The notes under the pieces were generated by a model. The model was not told where the DNA came from. It ran no database searches and saw nothing but the letters and a program-made list of their open reading frames with translations. Below, piece after piece: positions 7,732 through 16,535 of a stretch of 64,000 nt of DNA. The translations under genes and the position numbers were made by a program. Position 1 is the first letter of the stretch, and each line of letters opens with the position of its first letter. This DNA is from Sinorhizobium fredii NGR234 (GTDB taxonomy: Bacteria > Pseudomonadota > Alphaproteobacteria > Rhizobiales > Rhizobiaceae): the NCBI RefSeq assembly GCF_000018545.1, contig NC_012587.1, forward strand, positions 1,550,001 to 1,614,000, given 5' to 3'.

Positions 7732-9039
7732 TCAGACCGTGCCGAAAACCCGGCGGAAAATCGTGTCGACGTGCTTGGTGTGATAGCCGAGGTCGAACTT
7801 CTCGCGGATATCCTCTTCGGAAAGCGCCGCACGGACTTCCTGATCCGCCAAGAGTTCCTCGAGGAAGTCCTTCCCTTCCTCCCAGACCTTCATGGCGTTC
7901 CGCTGCACGAGGCGATAGGCGTCCTCGCGGGAAACGCCGGCCTGGGTGAGGGCGAGAAGCACGCGCTGCGAATGAACAAGCCCGCGGAACTTGTTCATGT
8001 TCTTCATCATGTTCTCCGGATAGACGAGGAGCTTGTCGACGACGCCGGTCAGCCGCGCCAGCGCGAAATCGAGCGTCACCGTTGCATCCGGTCCGATCAT
8101 CCGCTCGACCGAGGAATGCGAAATATCGCGCTCGTGCCAGAGGGCAACGTTTTCCATCGCCGGAACGACGAAAGCGCGGACCATGCGGGCAAGGCCCGTC
8201 AGGTTTTCCGTCAGCACCGGATTGCGCTTGTGGGGCATCGCCGAGGAGCCCTTCTGGCCGGGCGAGAAATATTCCTCTGCTTCGAGCACCTCGGTTCGCT
8301 GCAGGTGGCGAATTTCCGTCGCAAGACGTTCGATCGAAGAGGCGATGACCCCGAGCGTGGCGAAGTACATGGCATGGCGGTCGCGCGGGATCACCTGGGT
8401 GGAGACCGGCTCCGGCTTCAGGCCGAGTGCTTCGGCCACATGTTCCTCGACCCGCGGATCAATGTTGGCGAAGGTACCGACGGCGCCCGAAATCGCGCAG
8501 GTCGCAATCTCTTCCCGGGCGGCGAGAAGGCGCTCTTTGCAGCGGTCGAATTCAGCATAGGCGAGTGCGAGCTTGACACCGAAAGTCGTCGGCTCCGCAT
8601 GGATGCCGTGGGAGCGGCCGATCGTCACCGTGTCCTTATGTTCGAAAGCGCGGCGCTTCAGCGCCTCGAGTAGCCTGTCGAGGTCGGCGAGCAGGAGATC
8701 GGTGGCACGGACGAGCTGCACGTTGAAGCAGGTGTCGAGCACGTCGGACGACGTCATGCCCTGGTGCACGAAGCGGCTGTCCGGTCCGACGAATTCTGCA
8801 AGATGGGTAAGGAACGCAATGACGTCGTGCTTGGTGACCGCTTCGATTTCGTCGATGCGCGCCACATCGAACTCAGCCGCGCCGCCCTTTTCCCAGATTG
8901 TCTTGGCCGCGTCCTTGGGGATCACGCCGATTTCGGCGAGCGCATCGCAGGCGTGCGCCTCGATCTCGAACCAGATGCGGAACTTCGTTTCTGGCGACCA
9001 GATGGCCACCATTTCCGGCCGGGAGTAACGGGGGATCAT
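7732..9039 (-). CDS. purB: Adenylosuccinate lyase
   Basis: 435 residues from the ATG at 9039 (MIPRYSRPEMVAIWSPETKF); the longer frame to 9087 adds a tail not found in the family. The fumarase/aspartase-superfamily signature is present as KGSSAMPHKRNPVL near residue 265. A conserved His region appears as TIGRSHGIHAEPT near residue 140 and MTSSDVLDTCFNVQL near residue 87. PurB acts twice in purine synthesis, splitting fumarate from SAICAR and from adenylosuccinate, as a cytoplasmic homotetramer. Length is normal for alphaproteobacteria. The gene stands alone here, with a terminator-like stem after it and an unrelated membrane-protein gene upstream. Confidence 0.97.
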   Translation of the reverse strand: MIPRYSRPEMVAIWSPETKFRIWFEIEAHACDALAEIGVIPKDAAKTIWEKGGAAEFDVARIDEIEAVTKHDVIAFLTHLAEFVGPDSRFVHQGMTSSDVLDTCFNVQLVRATDLLLADLDRLLEALKRRAFEHKDTVTIGRSHGIHAEPTTFGVKLALAYAEFDRCKERLLAAREEIATCAISGAVGTFANIDPRVEEHVAEALGLKPEPVSTQVIPRDRHAMYFATLGVIASSIERLATEIRHLQRTEVLEAEEYFSPGQKGSSAMPHKRNPVLTENLTGLARMVRAFVVPAMENVALWHERDISHSSVERMIGPDATVTLDFALARLTGVVDKLLVYPENMMKNMNKFRGLVHSQRVLLALTQAGVSREDAYRLVQRNAMKVWEEGKDFLEELLADQEVRAALSEEDIREKFDLGYHTKHVDTIFRRVFGTV

Positions 9040-9108
9040 GGGCTCTATGCTTTCATCGTCAGTGGAGGATGGCTGTGCCTCTACCAAAGATGGGACGGAA
9101 GCTCAACG

Positions 9109-9648
9109 CTATTGCGGTCGCGCCAGCCCCAGGCTCGCCAACACGAGAGCGACGGCCCCGAGGGGCAGGTACAGCCTGACACCCAGCACCAGGAACTGAT
9201 AGTAAGCGGAGAGCGACGTGAACAGCGCCTGGTAGAACCAGATGCGCGAGCCGGTCGCCGCATGCCACTGCGAATAGAAGATACGATAATCGAGGGCAAA
9301 TAGCAGCGCCGTTACCCCGACGGTTCCGGCAATCAGGCACAGGAGATAGGCAGCAAAGCGTGTTTCAACGGCGCGATCCTGCGCCATGCAGCGCCCGGCG
9401 AAGAGCGAGAGCGGCCAGGCGATGAAGCCGCCCGAGGCGAAGAGAAGCAGGATGCTTTCCAGGTGAAACGTCGCGTCATGCTCGCGCAGCCAGAGCGCGT
9501 ACCAGGCCGAGAACGCCATCGTCAGACCCCAGGCAGGACCGCCGAGCAATGTTTCCCGCCACGACGGGATGGCACGAAGGAAGCGCCCACGTCTCTGATA
9601 ACCGGTGGGAGCGACGACGCGCCTGCGCGAGGCCGGCTGTTCCTTCAT
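9109..9648 (-). CDS. Hypothetical four-helix membrane protein
   Basis: 179 residues. The N-terminal 30 are basic (SRRRVVAPTGYQRRGRFLR), followed by about four hydrophobic segments: WGLTMAFSAWYALWL, ILLLFASGGFIAWPLSLF, YLLCLIAGTVGVTALLFAL and LGAVALVLASLGLA near the C-terminus. I do not recognise a family. Its ATG overlaps the stop of the DUF2259 gene (ATGA), and that gene in turn abuts rpe, so it is the last gene of a three-gene minus-strand unit rpe - DUF2259 - this gene. The arginine-rich start followed by membrane helices follows the positive-inside rule. A role next to the secreted DUF2259 protein is possible but unproven. Confidence 0.7.
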   Translation of the reverse strand: MKEQPASRRRVVAPTGYQRRGRFLRAIPSWRETLLGGPAWGLTMAFSAWYALWLREHDATFHLESILLLFASGGFIAWPLSLFAGRCMAQDRAVETRFAAYLLCLIAGTVGVTALLFALDYRIFYSQWHAATGSRIWFYQALFTSLSAYYQFLVLGVRLYLPLGAVALVLASLGLARPQ

Positions 9649-10388
9649 CGTCCGGGCCAGGTCGGCACCGCGATCCAGCGGCCGTCGGTCGTACCCTCGA
9701 AGCCGAGGGATTTGACTAGGACCATGACGACGTGGACTTGCGAGCCGTCGTCATTGACATGAGTCACCACGCCGCCGATGCGGTAGCCGGTCGGGCAGTG
9801 GCGGCTCTCCGGAATGCGGCCATCATCCTGCAAGACCTCGGACACGGGCTGTCCGGCTTTCTCCGTCATCACCAGGCGGAAGCCTTTGACCTCTTTCAGG
9901 AGATCCTTGCAGATCCCCTCGGGTTCGAAACGCTTCTCCTCGAGTTCGAGCTCGTAAGTCTTTCGAAACGCCGCGTCGGCGGGAAATGCATCGTATTTCA
10001 GCCTGTGATCAGCTGCGTCGGGCTCCGTCACAGGATTATAGGCAGCGAGCAGTCCAGGCGTGTCGAGAAGCCGGTAGGCGTCGATCAACGGCGCCGCCCG
10101 CCGCCGCGCATCATGGCGAGCTTTCGCCAAGGCGCCGCCGTCCTCCTCGACGCGCGCCCGCACGGGCGCACCTGGCAGAAACGTGTCGGTCTGGGTGTCG
10201 AGGATGTATATCGCTGAATAGGGAAAGCCGGAGCCATCCTGAATGCCGTGTTCCTCGAAGGCAAAGACCTTGCCGTCCGAGGAAAAGCCGATCGGCTGGA
10301 AACTGGCATAGTCGCCGGCGATCGCTGGCGACGCGGCGCTCACCGTTGCGATCAGGACTGCAGTCGCGACCGCCGCCCGCATGCTCAT
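9645..10388 (-). CDS. DUF2259 family secreted protein
   Basis: 247 residues from the ATG at 10388. A Sec signal peptide is evident (AAVATAVLIATVSAASPAIAG, cleavage probably after AIA near residue 24), followed by DYASFQPIGFSSDGKVFAFE, the characteristic opening of DUF2259 proteins, and a C-terminal beta-rich part (VVTHVNDDGSQVHVVMVLVK). The family is described only as predicted periplasmic/secreted; function unknown. The start overlaps the rpe stop by one base (TGATG) and the stop overlaps the next gene by 4 bp. A longer open frame in this register continues upstream across rpe, but it is antisense-like noise: codon use and the signal peptide fix the start. Confidence 0.8.
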   Translation of the reverse strand: MSMRAAVATAVLIATVSAASPAIAGDYASFQPIGFSSDGKVFAFEEHGIQDGSGFPYSAIYILDTQTDTFLPGAPVRARVEEDGGALAKARHDARRRAAPLIDAYRLLDTPGLLAAYNPVTEPDAADHRLKYDAFPADAAFRKTYELELEEKRFEPEGICKDLLKEVKGFRLVMTEKAGQPVSEVLQDDGRIPESRHCPTGYRIGGVVTHVNDDGSQVHVVMVLVKSLGFEGTTDGRWIAVPTWPGR

Positions 10389-11062
10389 CAGCGACCCTTC
10401 TCGGCCGGCGTGCGGATCGCCTCGATGGCGGCGCGGTAGGCTTCGACGGAGCCGCCCTTGAAGATGGCGGAGCCTGCGACCAGCACATTGGCCCCGGCAC
10501 CGGTGACGACACCGGCGGTTTCCGGCGCGATACCGCCGTCCACCTCGATCTCGATCGGCCGGTCGCCGACCATTGCCTTGATGCGGCGGATCTTCTCTTC
10601 CATCACCGAGATGAACTTCTGGCCGCCGAAGCCCGGATTGACCGTCATCACCAGAATGAGATCGAGGCTGTCCAGGACATATTCGAGCGCGCTTTCGGGC
10701 GTCGCGGGATTGAGCGAAACGCCGGCCTTCTTGCCGAGTGCCTTCACGGTCTGCAAGGAACGGTGCAGATGCGGGCCAGCTTCGGCATGGACGGTGAGGA
10801 TGTCGCAGCCGGCCTTGGCAAAGGCTTCGAGAAAGGAATCGGCCGGCGCGATCATCAGGTGGCAATCGAATGTCGCGTCCGTGTAGGAACGCAGCGACTT
10901 GATGACGTCGGGACCGAAGGTGATGTTCGGCACGAAATGCCCGTCCATGACGTCGAGATGGATCCAGTCGGCGCCGGCATCGACGACATCGCGGACCTCC
11001 TGGCCGAGCTTGGAGAAATTGGCCGCCAGGATCGATGGGGCAATGCGAATGGGGTGGGTCAT
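10388..11062 (-). CDS. rpe: Ribulose-phosphate 3-epimerase
   Basis: 224 residues, normal length. Signature motifs are [16 protein letters not shown] at the N-terminus, the metal-binding [16 protein letters not shown] near residue 35, FDCHLMI near residue 66, [13 protein letters not shown] near residue 140 and [12 protein letters not shown] near residue 175. The enzyme interconverts ribulose 5-phosphate and xylulose 5-phosphate in the pentose phosphate pathway, in the cytoplasm as a metal-dependent TIM barrel. It is the first gene of a unit with the DUF2259 protein and the small membrane protein; coupling to DUF2259 is by a TGATG overlap. The P1 peptidase gene upstream ends 69 bp before the start. 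Confidence 0.97.
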   Translation of the reverse strand: MTHPIRIAPSILAANFSKLGQEVRDVVDAGADWIHLDVMDGHFVPNITFGPDVIKSLRSYTDATFDCHLMIAPADSFLEAFAKAGCDILTVHAEAGPHLHRSLQTVKALGKKAGVSLNPATPESALEYVLDSLDLILVMTVNPGFGGQKFISVMEEKIRRIKAMVGDRPIEIEVDGGIAPETAGVVTGAGANVLVAGSAIFKGGSVEAYRAAIEAIRTPAEKGR

Positions 11063-11131
11063 GAACAGCCTCCGGTCTTTGCCGCGCCCATAGCATCCCG
11101 CGACCGTGCAAACAACATGCGAGGGCGGGCC

Positions 11132-12145
11132 TCAGTTATCTGGCAATGCCGACCAGGCGGGCTTGAGGTCGCCCGCGGCCGCCGCGGCATCATGCACGCC
11201 CCGCGCGATTGCCCTTGCCATGGTTGCCGCCGCCGCGGCGCTCAAGTCGATGAAATCCTCCAGCAGGAGTTTCTTGCCGCTGGCGCCCGTCGAGAGCGCA
11301 AACACCAGATCGCCGTCGAGCGGCGTATGGGACGGCCACAGCGCCCGGGAGAAGCCGTCATGGGCGGCAATCGCCAGACGTTTCGCCTCGGCCTTCGAGA
11401 GAGCCGCGTCGGTGGCGATGACGGCAATGGTCGTATTGGCGGCTGCGGCCGCCGCCTCGCGAAACTTGAGCCGTGGCTGCGCCGCATCCTGCGGCCAGGG
11501 AGAAGGCATCCCGAGCCCGCCGAATTCGCCATCCAGCTCAAAGGGTGCCGCCCAGAAATGGCGTGTCTCGCCGATGGTTGCCGAGCCGAGCGCGTTGACG
11601 GCGACAAGCGCGCCGACGGTGATGCCGTTCGCAAGGATCGTCGAGGCGGAACCGAGGCCGCCCTTGAGGGTGGCGGTGAGTGCTCCGGTTCCGGCTCCGG
11701 CACTGCCGGTCGTGAAGGCGCCGGCCTGAGCACGTGCCGCGGCGTAGCCGAGGTCGCGGTAGGGCGAAAATTGTCCCCAGTTCTTTTCGCCGCCATTCAT
11801 CAGATCGAACAGGATCGCCGCCGGAACGATCGGAATCCGATGCGGGCCGACGGGAAAGCCGCGGCCCATTTCGCGAAGGGCTGCCTGAACGCCCGAGGCC
11901 GCGTCCAGGCCGAAGGCGGAGCCGCCGGATAGGACGATCGCGTCCACGGTCTGGACCGTATTGTGCGGGGCCAGCAGGTCGGTCTCGCGCGTACCCGGTG
12001 CGCCGCCGAGAACCTGGACCGCCGCCGTAGCCGGCGGATCGCAAAGCACCGCCGTGACGCCGGATTTCAGCCGGTGATCCTCGGCGTTGCCGACCAGGAT
12101 CCCCGCGACGTCGGTGATCAGATTGGTCGGTCCCTTGCGCATCAC
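11132..12145 (-). CDS. P1-family peptidase (DmpA/ornithine acetyltransferase-like fold)
   Basis: About 337 residues. Family features are NLITDVAGILVGNAED at the N-terminus, AIVLSGGSAFGLDAASGVQ near residue 73, the Gly/Ser-rich TGSAGAGTGALTATLKGGLG near residue 145 and TVGALVAVNALGSATIG near residue 178, where relatives self-cleave before a catalytic Ser or Thr. P1 peptidases are N-terminal nucleophile aminopeptidases or beta-peptidases. The start is GTG at 12145 or ATG at 12142; the second gives a TGATG overlap with the binding-protein stop. Coupling to that gene suggests release or hydrolysis of amino acids or short peptides, but this is inference. Confidence 0.85.
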   Translation of the reverse strand: MMRKGPTNLITDVAGILVGNAEDHRLKSGVTAVLCDPPATAAVQVLGGAPGTRETDLLAPHNTVQTVDAIVLSGGSAFGLDAASGVQAALREMGRGFPVGPHRIPIVPAAILFDLMNGGEKNWGQFSPYRDLGYAAARAQAGAFTTGSAGAGTGALTATLKGGLGSASTILANGITVGALVAVNALGSATIGETRHFWAAPFELDGEFGGLGMPSPWPQDAAQPRLKFREAAAAAANTTIAVIATDAALSKAEAKRLAIAAHDGFSRALWPSHTPLDGDLVFALSTGASGKKLLLEDFIDLSAAAAATMARAIARGVHDAAAAAGDLKPAWSALPDN

Positions 12146-13230
12146 TCAGCCTTGCCTGTTTCCGTGGCGGCCGCGAAACGGCCGTCCCGCCATTGCATCA
12201 GAGTGTAGGGGCTCCCGGCCCGTTCGTGCGTAATGTCAAAGCGGACCGGCCCGAGGGCGGTCGCATAAGGCCCCTTCGAAAGAGCGTCCAGGACAGCCTT
12301 ATCATCTTTCTCCGCTTGATCCTTCGCCTGCTCGAGAAGCGACACCGCTGCAAAGGCCGGAAGAACGTAACCATCCGGTTCAATGCCAGCGGCACGCATT
12401 GCCGTGACGACCGGCGCCGCCTCGCTCGACCGGGCCGCGTCGGGGATGGTGACGGCCAGAACGCCATTCTCCAGCGGCACGTCGAGATCAGCGGCGTTCA
12501 GCGTATCGCCGCCAAGCAGAGTTATCGGAACATTCTCTGCCTTTGCGTCGCGGGCGATGACGGCGGTATCGTTGCGGTCGCCCCCGGTGAACACATGCGT
12601 TGCGCCGCTTTTCGCCAGGCGTCGAACGAGGCTCACCTGCTGTTCCTGGGCCGGGCGGTAGGTGTCGGTGAAAACCGGGGTGAGGCCGATCTCGGCAAGG
12701 GCGTTGCGGACGCTTTCGACGAGTTCGCGGCTATGGATCGTTCCGTCGTCGATGAGCGCCAGCGGCTTGTCCCTCCAGTTGGTCACGATCGCATCAGTGA
12801 TCGCCGCGGCCTCGGCTTTGCCGCTCGGTGCCAGGCGAAAGAGCGGCCATTTCTTCTTGATGGCGTCCTCCATGAGAATATCCGAGCGGACGCTGAGGGT
12901 GATCGCGGCAATGCCGGCCTCGGCGAGGGCAGGCAGCGCCGCTTCCAGGCTCTCGGTGCAGAGAAAGCCGATCGCCGCCTCGGCGCCGCTGGCAAGCAGC
13001 GCCTTCGTCAACGCCTCGCCGCCGGCCGGATCGCAGCTCTCTGCGATCGGTACGATCTCGCTTCCCCGATCGGCAGCCTGGAAGGCGGCGCCATCGGTGA
13101 TCTGTTTGCCGAGCGCCGCGAAGGGGCCATCGGCGGGCGCGACGACGGCAATCTTCAGGCCGGCCGCAAACGCGGGAGAGGTCAGCGTCAGCGCAGCGAC
13201 AAGAAGGCTCGTACCAATTGATTTCAGCAT
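12142..13230 (-). CDS. Branched-chain amino acid-type ABC binding protein
   Basis: 362 residues from the ATG at 13230. The N-terminus MLKSIGTSLLVAALTLTSPA is a Sec signal peptide, and the mature protein begins around AGLKIAVVAPADGPFAALGK, the opening of type I periplasmic binding proteins of the LivJ/receptor family. Further family segments are FTDTYRPAQEQQVSLVRRL and PDGYVLPAFAAVSLLEQA. It should bind an amino acid, amide or similar small molecule. No permease or ATPase is adjacent; instead the P1 peptidase is translationally coupled downstream. This could be an unusual stand-alone sensor or binding protein; a transporter elsewhere may use it. It is divergent from the flavin-reductase-like gene. 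Confidence 0.85.
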   Translation of the reverse strand: MLKSIGTSLLVAALTLTSPAFAAGLKIAVVAPADGPFAALGKQITDGAAFQAADRGSEIVPIAESCDPAGGEALTKALLASGAEAAIGFLCTESLEAALPALAEAGIAAITLSVRSDILMEDAIKKKWPLFRLAPSGKAEAAAITDAIVTNWRDKPLALIDDGTIHSRELVESVRNALAEIGLTPVFTDTYRPAQEQQVSLVRRLAKSGATHVFTGGDRNDTAVIARDAKAENVPITLLGGDTLNAADLDVPLENGVLAVTIPDAARSSEAAPVVTAMRAAGIEPDGYVLPAFAAVSLLEQAKDQAEKDDKAVLDALSKGPYATALGPVRFDITHERAGSPYTLMQWRDGRFAAATETGKAE

Positions 13231-13388
13231 GTTTTTTCCCGCTATCGCACGCCATGTTTTAAGGGAGTGGCAGAACTCGTCAAAGGAAAAAGATGGGCCT
13301 GGAAACGACGATCGCCCCAGTGCGTCATCGGCGTCGCGCATTGGCAAGAATCTCGATCGGCCTAGTTTCATATTTTTCGCGACAGTCT

Positions 13389-13916
13389 ATGTATGTGCGA
13401 GATACCGATCCGGAGCGTGATGTGTTGGAGAAGACCCGGCTGGACCCGATAACCTATCGCGATACGATGAGCCGCTTGTCCCATCACGTGCAGTTGATCA
13501 CGGCGGCGGATGGTGCCGAGCGGCGCGGCGTAACCATTACCGCGTCCTGCTCGGTGTCGGACGATCCGCCGACGATTCTCGCCTGCCTCAATGCCGCGAA
13601 TTCGCGCAACGACATCTTTTTGCGCGGCGACAGCTTTGCGCTGAACGTCCTCGGTAGCCAGCATCTCGCCTTGGCACATGCCTTCTCCGGACGTGACCAG
13701 CTTGATATGGAGCGCCGCTTTGCACTCGGCCGTTGGACTGAGCTGGCGACCGGATCGCCGATTCTCGTCGACGCTATCGCCGCCTTCGATTGCCGTCTGC
13801 TCGAAGTGAAGATCATGGCCACCCATGCAATCCTCTTCGGCGAAGTGGTGGACGTGCGAATCGGCGAAAAGGCACCGCCGCTCATTTATGTGGACCGGGG
13901 ATACCGCACGCTATAA
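13389..13916 (+). CDS. Flavin reductase-like FMN-binding protein
   Basis: 175 residues from the ATG at 13389. The core shows the flavin-reductase domain: MSRLSHHVQLITAADGAERR, then RRGVTITASCSVSDDPPTIL (the strand that contacts FMN), CLNAANSRNDIFLRGDSFAL and AIAAFDCRLLEVKIMATHAI. Such proteins use NAD(P)H to reduce FMN or FAD, often for a partner monooxygenase, which is not seen nearby. It ends 23 bp before the MoxR ATPase gene on the same strand and probably opens the operon. In relatives of this cluster a flavin reductase is not a known part of molybdenum-enzyme maturation, so the link is positional. An alternative start is the ATG of MSRLSHHV. Confidence 0.82.
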   Translation: MYVRDTDPERDVLEKTRLDPITYRDTMSRLSHHVQLITAADGAERRGVTITASCSVSDDPPTILACLNAANSRNDIFLRGDSFALNVLGSQHLALAHAFSGRDQLDMERRFALGRWTELATGSPILVDAIAAFDCRLLEVKIMATHAILFGEVVDVRIGEKAPPLIYVDRGYRTL

Positions 13917-13939
13917 TTTTCCTCGAGAGAGGAGCGAAT

Positions 13940-14878
13940 ATGGCGAAACACGAGACAGGCCGGATGCCCCAGTCCATCGACGAGACGATGGCGCTGCTCA
14001 AGTCGCAGAACTATCTCGCCGGTACCGCTCTCGCGACCGTTCTTTTCCTGGCACTCAGGATGAAGCGACCGCTGTTTCTCGAAGGGGAGGCGGGAGTCGG
14101 CAAGACCGAGATCGCCAAGGTGCTCGCCCGTTCGCTCGATCGACCGCTGATCCGTCTGCAATGCTACGAGGGGCTCGACGTCGCATCTGCCGTCTATGAA
14201 TGGAACTACCCAGCGCAAATGCTGGAAATCCGCCTTTCGGAGGCAGCCGGCATGGTCGACCGGCAAAAGGTCGAAAGCGGCATCTTCTCGGAGCGGTTCC
14301 TCATCCGCCGTCCGGTGCTGCAGGCCATCTCGGCGAATGGCGGCCGCGCCCCGGTATTCCTGATAGACGAGCTCGACCGCACCGACGAAGCCTTCGAAGC
14401 ATTCCTCCTCGAGGTACTTTCCGATTTCCAGGTGACCATTCCAGAGCTTGGAACGATCCGGGCGGACGAGCCGCCGATCGTCATCATTACCACCAACCGG
14501 ACTCGCGAAATCCACGACGCCTTGAAGCGTCGCTGCCTCTATCATTGGGTCGATTATCCCAATGCCGCGCAGGAACTGGAGATCATCCGGCGCAAGGTGC
14601 CCGGCTGCAACGCGGCGCTCTCCCGAGAGATCGTCGCCTATGTCCAGAAACTCAGGACGGTCGATCTCTTCAAGAACCCCGGTGTCGCCGAGACAATCGA
14701 CTGGGCGACAGCGCTGACCGAGCTCGACGCGCTGGCGCTCGACCCGGAGACGCTGGCCGACACGCTCGGCACGCTCCTGAAGTATCAGGATGACATTGCC
14801 CGGATAGAGGGTGCCGAGGGGCGAAAATTGCTGGAAGAGGTCAAGCGCGACCTCATGGCCGCCGAGCTCACATCATGA
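13940..14878 (+). CDS. MoxR-type AAA+ ATPase (CoxD-like)
   Basis: 312 residues from the ATG at 13940, with GAGAGGAGC just before. Walker A is GEAGVGKTEIAK near residue 52 and Walker B is PVFLIDELDRTDEAFEAF near residue 140; sensor 1 is IVIITTNRTREIHDALKRRC. The protein resembles CoxD of carboxydotrophs, a MoxR ATPase that with the VWA protein CoxE matures the [CuSMoO2] or related active site of CO dehydrogenase-type molybdenum hydroxylases. Here the VWA gene follows with an ATGA overlap and the XdhC and MoeA/MocA genes come after, exactly the accessory set for such an enzyme. No coxMSL-like subunit genes are in the window. Confidence 0.9.
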   Translation: MAKHETGRMPQSIDETMALLKSQNYLAGTALATVLFLALRMKRPLFLEGEAGVGKTEIAKVLARSLDRPLIRLQCYEGLDVASAVYEWNYPAQMLEIRLSEAAGMVDRQKVESGIFSERFLIRRPVLQAISANGGRAPVFLIDELDRTDEAFEAFLLEVLSDFQVTIPELGTIRADEPPIVIITTNRTREIHDALKRRCLYHWVDYPNAAQELEIIRRKVPGCNAALSREIVAYVQKLRTVDLFKNPGVAETIDWATALTELDALALDPETLADTLGTLLKYQDDIARIEGAEGRKLLEEVKRDLMAAELTS

Positions 14879-16152
14879 CCGCCAGGTCCCCTGCAGACGG
14901 CCTCTACCAACACCGGGCGAGCGGACGATTTGCGGACAACATCGTGTTCTTCTCTCGGGCTCTCCGGCGGGCAGGCATGCGGATCGGTCCTGGTGCGATT
15001 GCGGACGCGATAGAGGCGGTCGGCGCAATCGGCATTGGATCGCGCCGCGAGTTCTACGCCGCGCTTCAATGCACGCTGGTGAAGCGGCATGAGGACCAGG
15101 CGCTCTTTGACGAGGCGTTTCGATTGTTCTGGCGCAAGCGCGATCTCGTCCGGAAGATGATCGCGCTGCTGTCGCCCGTCGCTCCTGCACGCGCCAGTGA
15201 AAATCAGCCGCGGCGAGCGGGCGCGGCACGTCTCGGCGAAGCGCTCCTCAGCGGGCGGCATGACGATCGACCGCCCGGAGAGAAGCAGGCAATCGAGATC
15301 GATGCGCGCTACACCGCTTCCGGTCGGGAGCTCTTTCGCAAGGCGGATTTTGCGCAGATGACCGCCGCAGAAATCGGCGAGGCGCGGCGGGCGATCTCGT
15401 CGTTGCTTTTGCCGCTCGACCGGGTGAGGACACGGCGCTTCCGCCCTTCCCATCGGCCAGCCCGGATCGATCCGCGCGCCACCATGCGCGATGCCATGCG
15501 GTTCGGCGGCGAGCTCATCCTGCCGCGTTTCCGGGAGCCGCGCCTCGTTCACCCGCCGCTCGTGGCGCTTGCGGATATTTCGGGCTCGATGACCCAGTAC
15601 ACGCGGGTGTTCCTGCATTTCCTGCACGCGCTGACAGAGCAGCGACACCGCGTCCAGACCTTTCTTTTCGGCACGAGGCTGACGAACGTCACCCGGCAGA
15701 TGCGCAACCGCGATCCCGACGAAGCGCTTGACGAATGCGTCGCCGCGGTCAAGGACTGGTCAGGCGGTACGCGCATCGGTGAAACCCTGCATGAGTTCAA
15801 TCGTCGCTGGTCTCGGCGCGTCCAGGGGCAGGGCGCCATTGTCCTGTTGATCACCGACGGCCTCGAGCGCGACGACGCGGTGCAGCTCGAGATCGAGATG
15901 GATCGCCTGCATCGCTCCTGCCGCCGGCTGATCTGGCTCAATCCGCTGCTCCGCTTCGAGGGTTTCGAGGCGCGGGCGCGCGGTGTCAGGGCGATGCTGC
16001 CGCACGTCGATGAATTTCGAACGGTGCACAATCTGGAATCCGTCGCCGAACTGGTGAAGTCGCTGTCGGGGGAAGCGAGCCGCGACGCCGACCCACGACG
16101 CTTTCTTCACCCCCAGCGCGCGGCCGATGAAGCTCACGACAATGTGGGTTGA
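14875..16152 (+). CDS. VWA-domain protein (CoxE-like)
   Basis: 425 residues; ATGA overlap with the MoxR ATPase gene. The N-terminal half (FFSRALRRAGMRIGPGAIAD) is typical of CoxE/YehP-like proteins. The von Willebrand A domain lies in the C-terminal half, with the metal-ion-dependent adhesion motif DISGSMTQYTR near residue 239 and LLITDGLERDDAVQ near residue 325. MoxR-VWA pairs act as chaperone-like units on metalloenzymes. Location is cytoplasmic, with no signal or membrane segment. It fits as a maturation partner in the molybdenum hydroxylase cluster. The substrate enzyme is not encoded here. Confidence 0.9.
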   Translation: MTARSPADGLYQHRASGRFADNIVFFSRALRRAGMRIGPGAIADAIEAVGAIGIGSRREFYAALQCTLVKRHEDQALFDEAFRLFWRKRDLVRKMIALLSPVAPARASENQPRRAGAARLGEALLSGRHDDRPPGEKQAIEIDARYTASGRELFRKADFAQMTAAEIGEARRAISSLLLPLDRVRTRRFRPSHRPARIDPRATMRDAMRFGGELILPRFREPRLVHPPLVALADISGSMTQYTRVFLHFLHALTEQRHRVQTFLFGTRLTNVTRQMRNRDPDEALDECVAAVKDWSGGTRIGETLHEFNRRWSRRVQGQGAIVLLITDGLERDDAVQLEIEMDRLHRSCRRLIWLNPLLRFEGFEARARGVRAMLPHVDEFRTVHNLESVAELVKSLSGEASRDADPRRFLHPQRAADEAHDNVG

Positions 16153-16197
16153 AACGCGACCGGATCGTCATGATCTAAGAGGGCGAGGCGGAGTGCC

Positions 16198-16533
16198 ATG
16201 ATGACGAATGAAGCAAAGATTCTCGATCCCTTGGAGATTGCCGAGGCATGGCATAGGCAAGGCCGGGCCGTGGCCTTGGCGACGGTCATCGAGACCTGGG
16301 GGTCTGCACCGCGCCCCGTCGGCAGTCATCTGGTGATTGACGGCGAGGGCGCCTTCGAAGGGTCGGTGTCGGGCGGTTGCGTCGAAGGTGCCGTCATCGG
16401 CGAAGCAGCCGATGTCATCGCCTCAGGCGTTCCAAGGGTCCTCGAATTCGGCGTCGCCGACGAAACGGCATGGCGTGTCGGCCTTTCCTGCGGCGGTCGG
16501 ATCCGGGTTTTTCTAGAGCGAATTGACGGCTGA
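16198..16533 (+). CDS. XdhC-family protein, N-terminal (XdhC/CoxI) domain only
   Basis: 111 residues (start ATG 16198 or 16201) carrying only the XdhC_CoxI domain: AWHRQGRAVALATVIETWGS, then GSVSGGCVEGAVIGEA and LSCGGRIRVFLE. In E. coli-type and many other XdhC proteins this domain is fused to a Rossmann domain; here the Rossmann half is the next gene, 2 bp downstream in a different register, so the protein is split into two subunits. XdhC-like proteins bind molybdenum cofactor, support its sulfuration and deliver it to xanthine dehydrogenase-type enzymes. Conserved Cys residues in SGGCVE and LSCGG are present, which argues against decay. Confidence 0.88.
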   Translation: MMTNEAKILDPLEIAEAWHRQGRAVALATVIETWGSAPRPVGSHLVIDGEGAFEGSVSGGCVEGAVIGEAADVIASGVPRVLEFGVADETAWRVGLSCGGRIRVFLERIDG

Positions 16534-16535
16534 CC

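Noticed and set aside
10397..11111. Upstream extension of the DUF2259 frame across rpe
   Set aside because: Out-of-frame reading of rpe; the true start is set by the signal peptide and the TGATG overlap.
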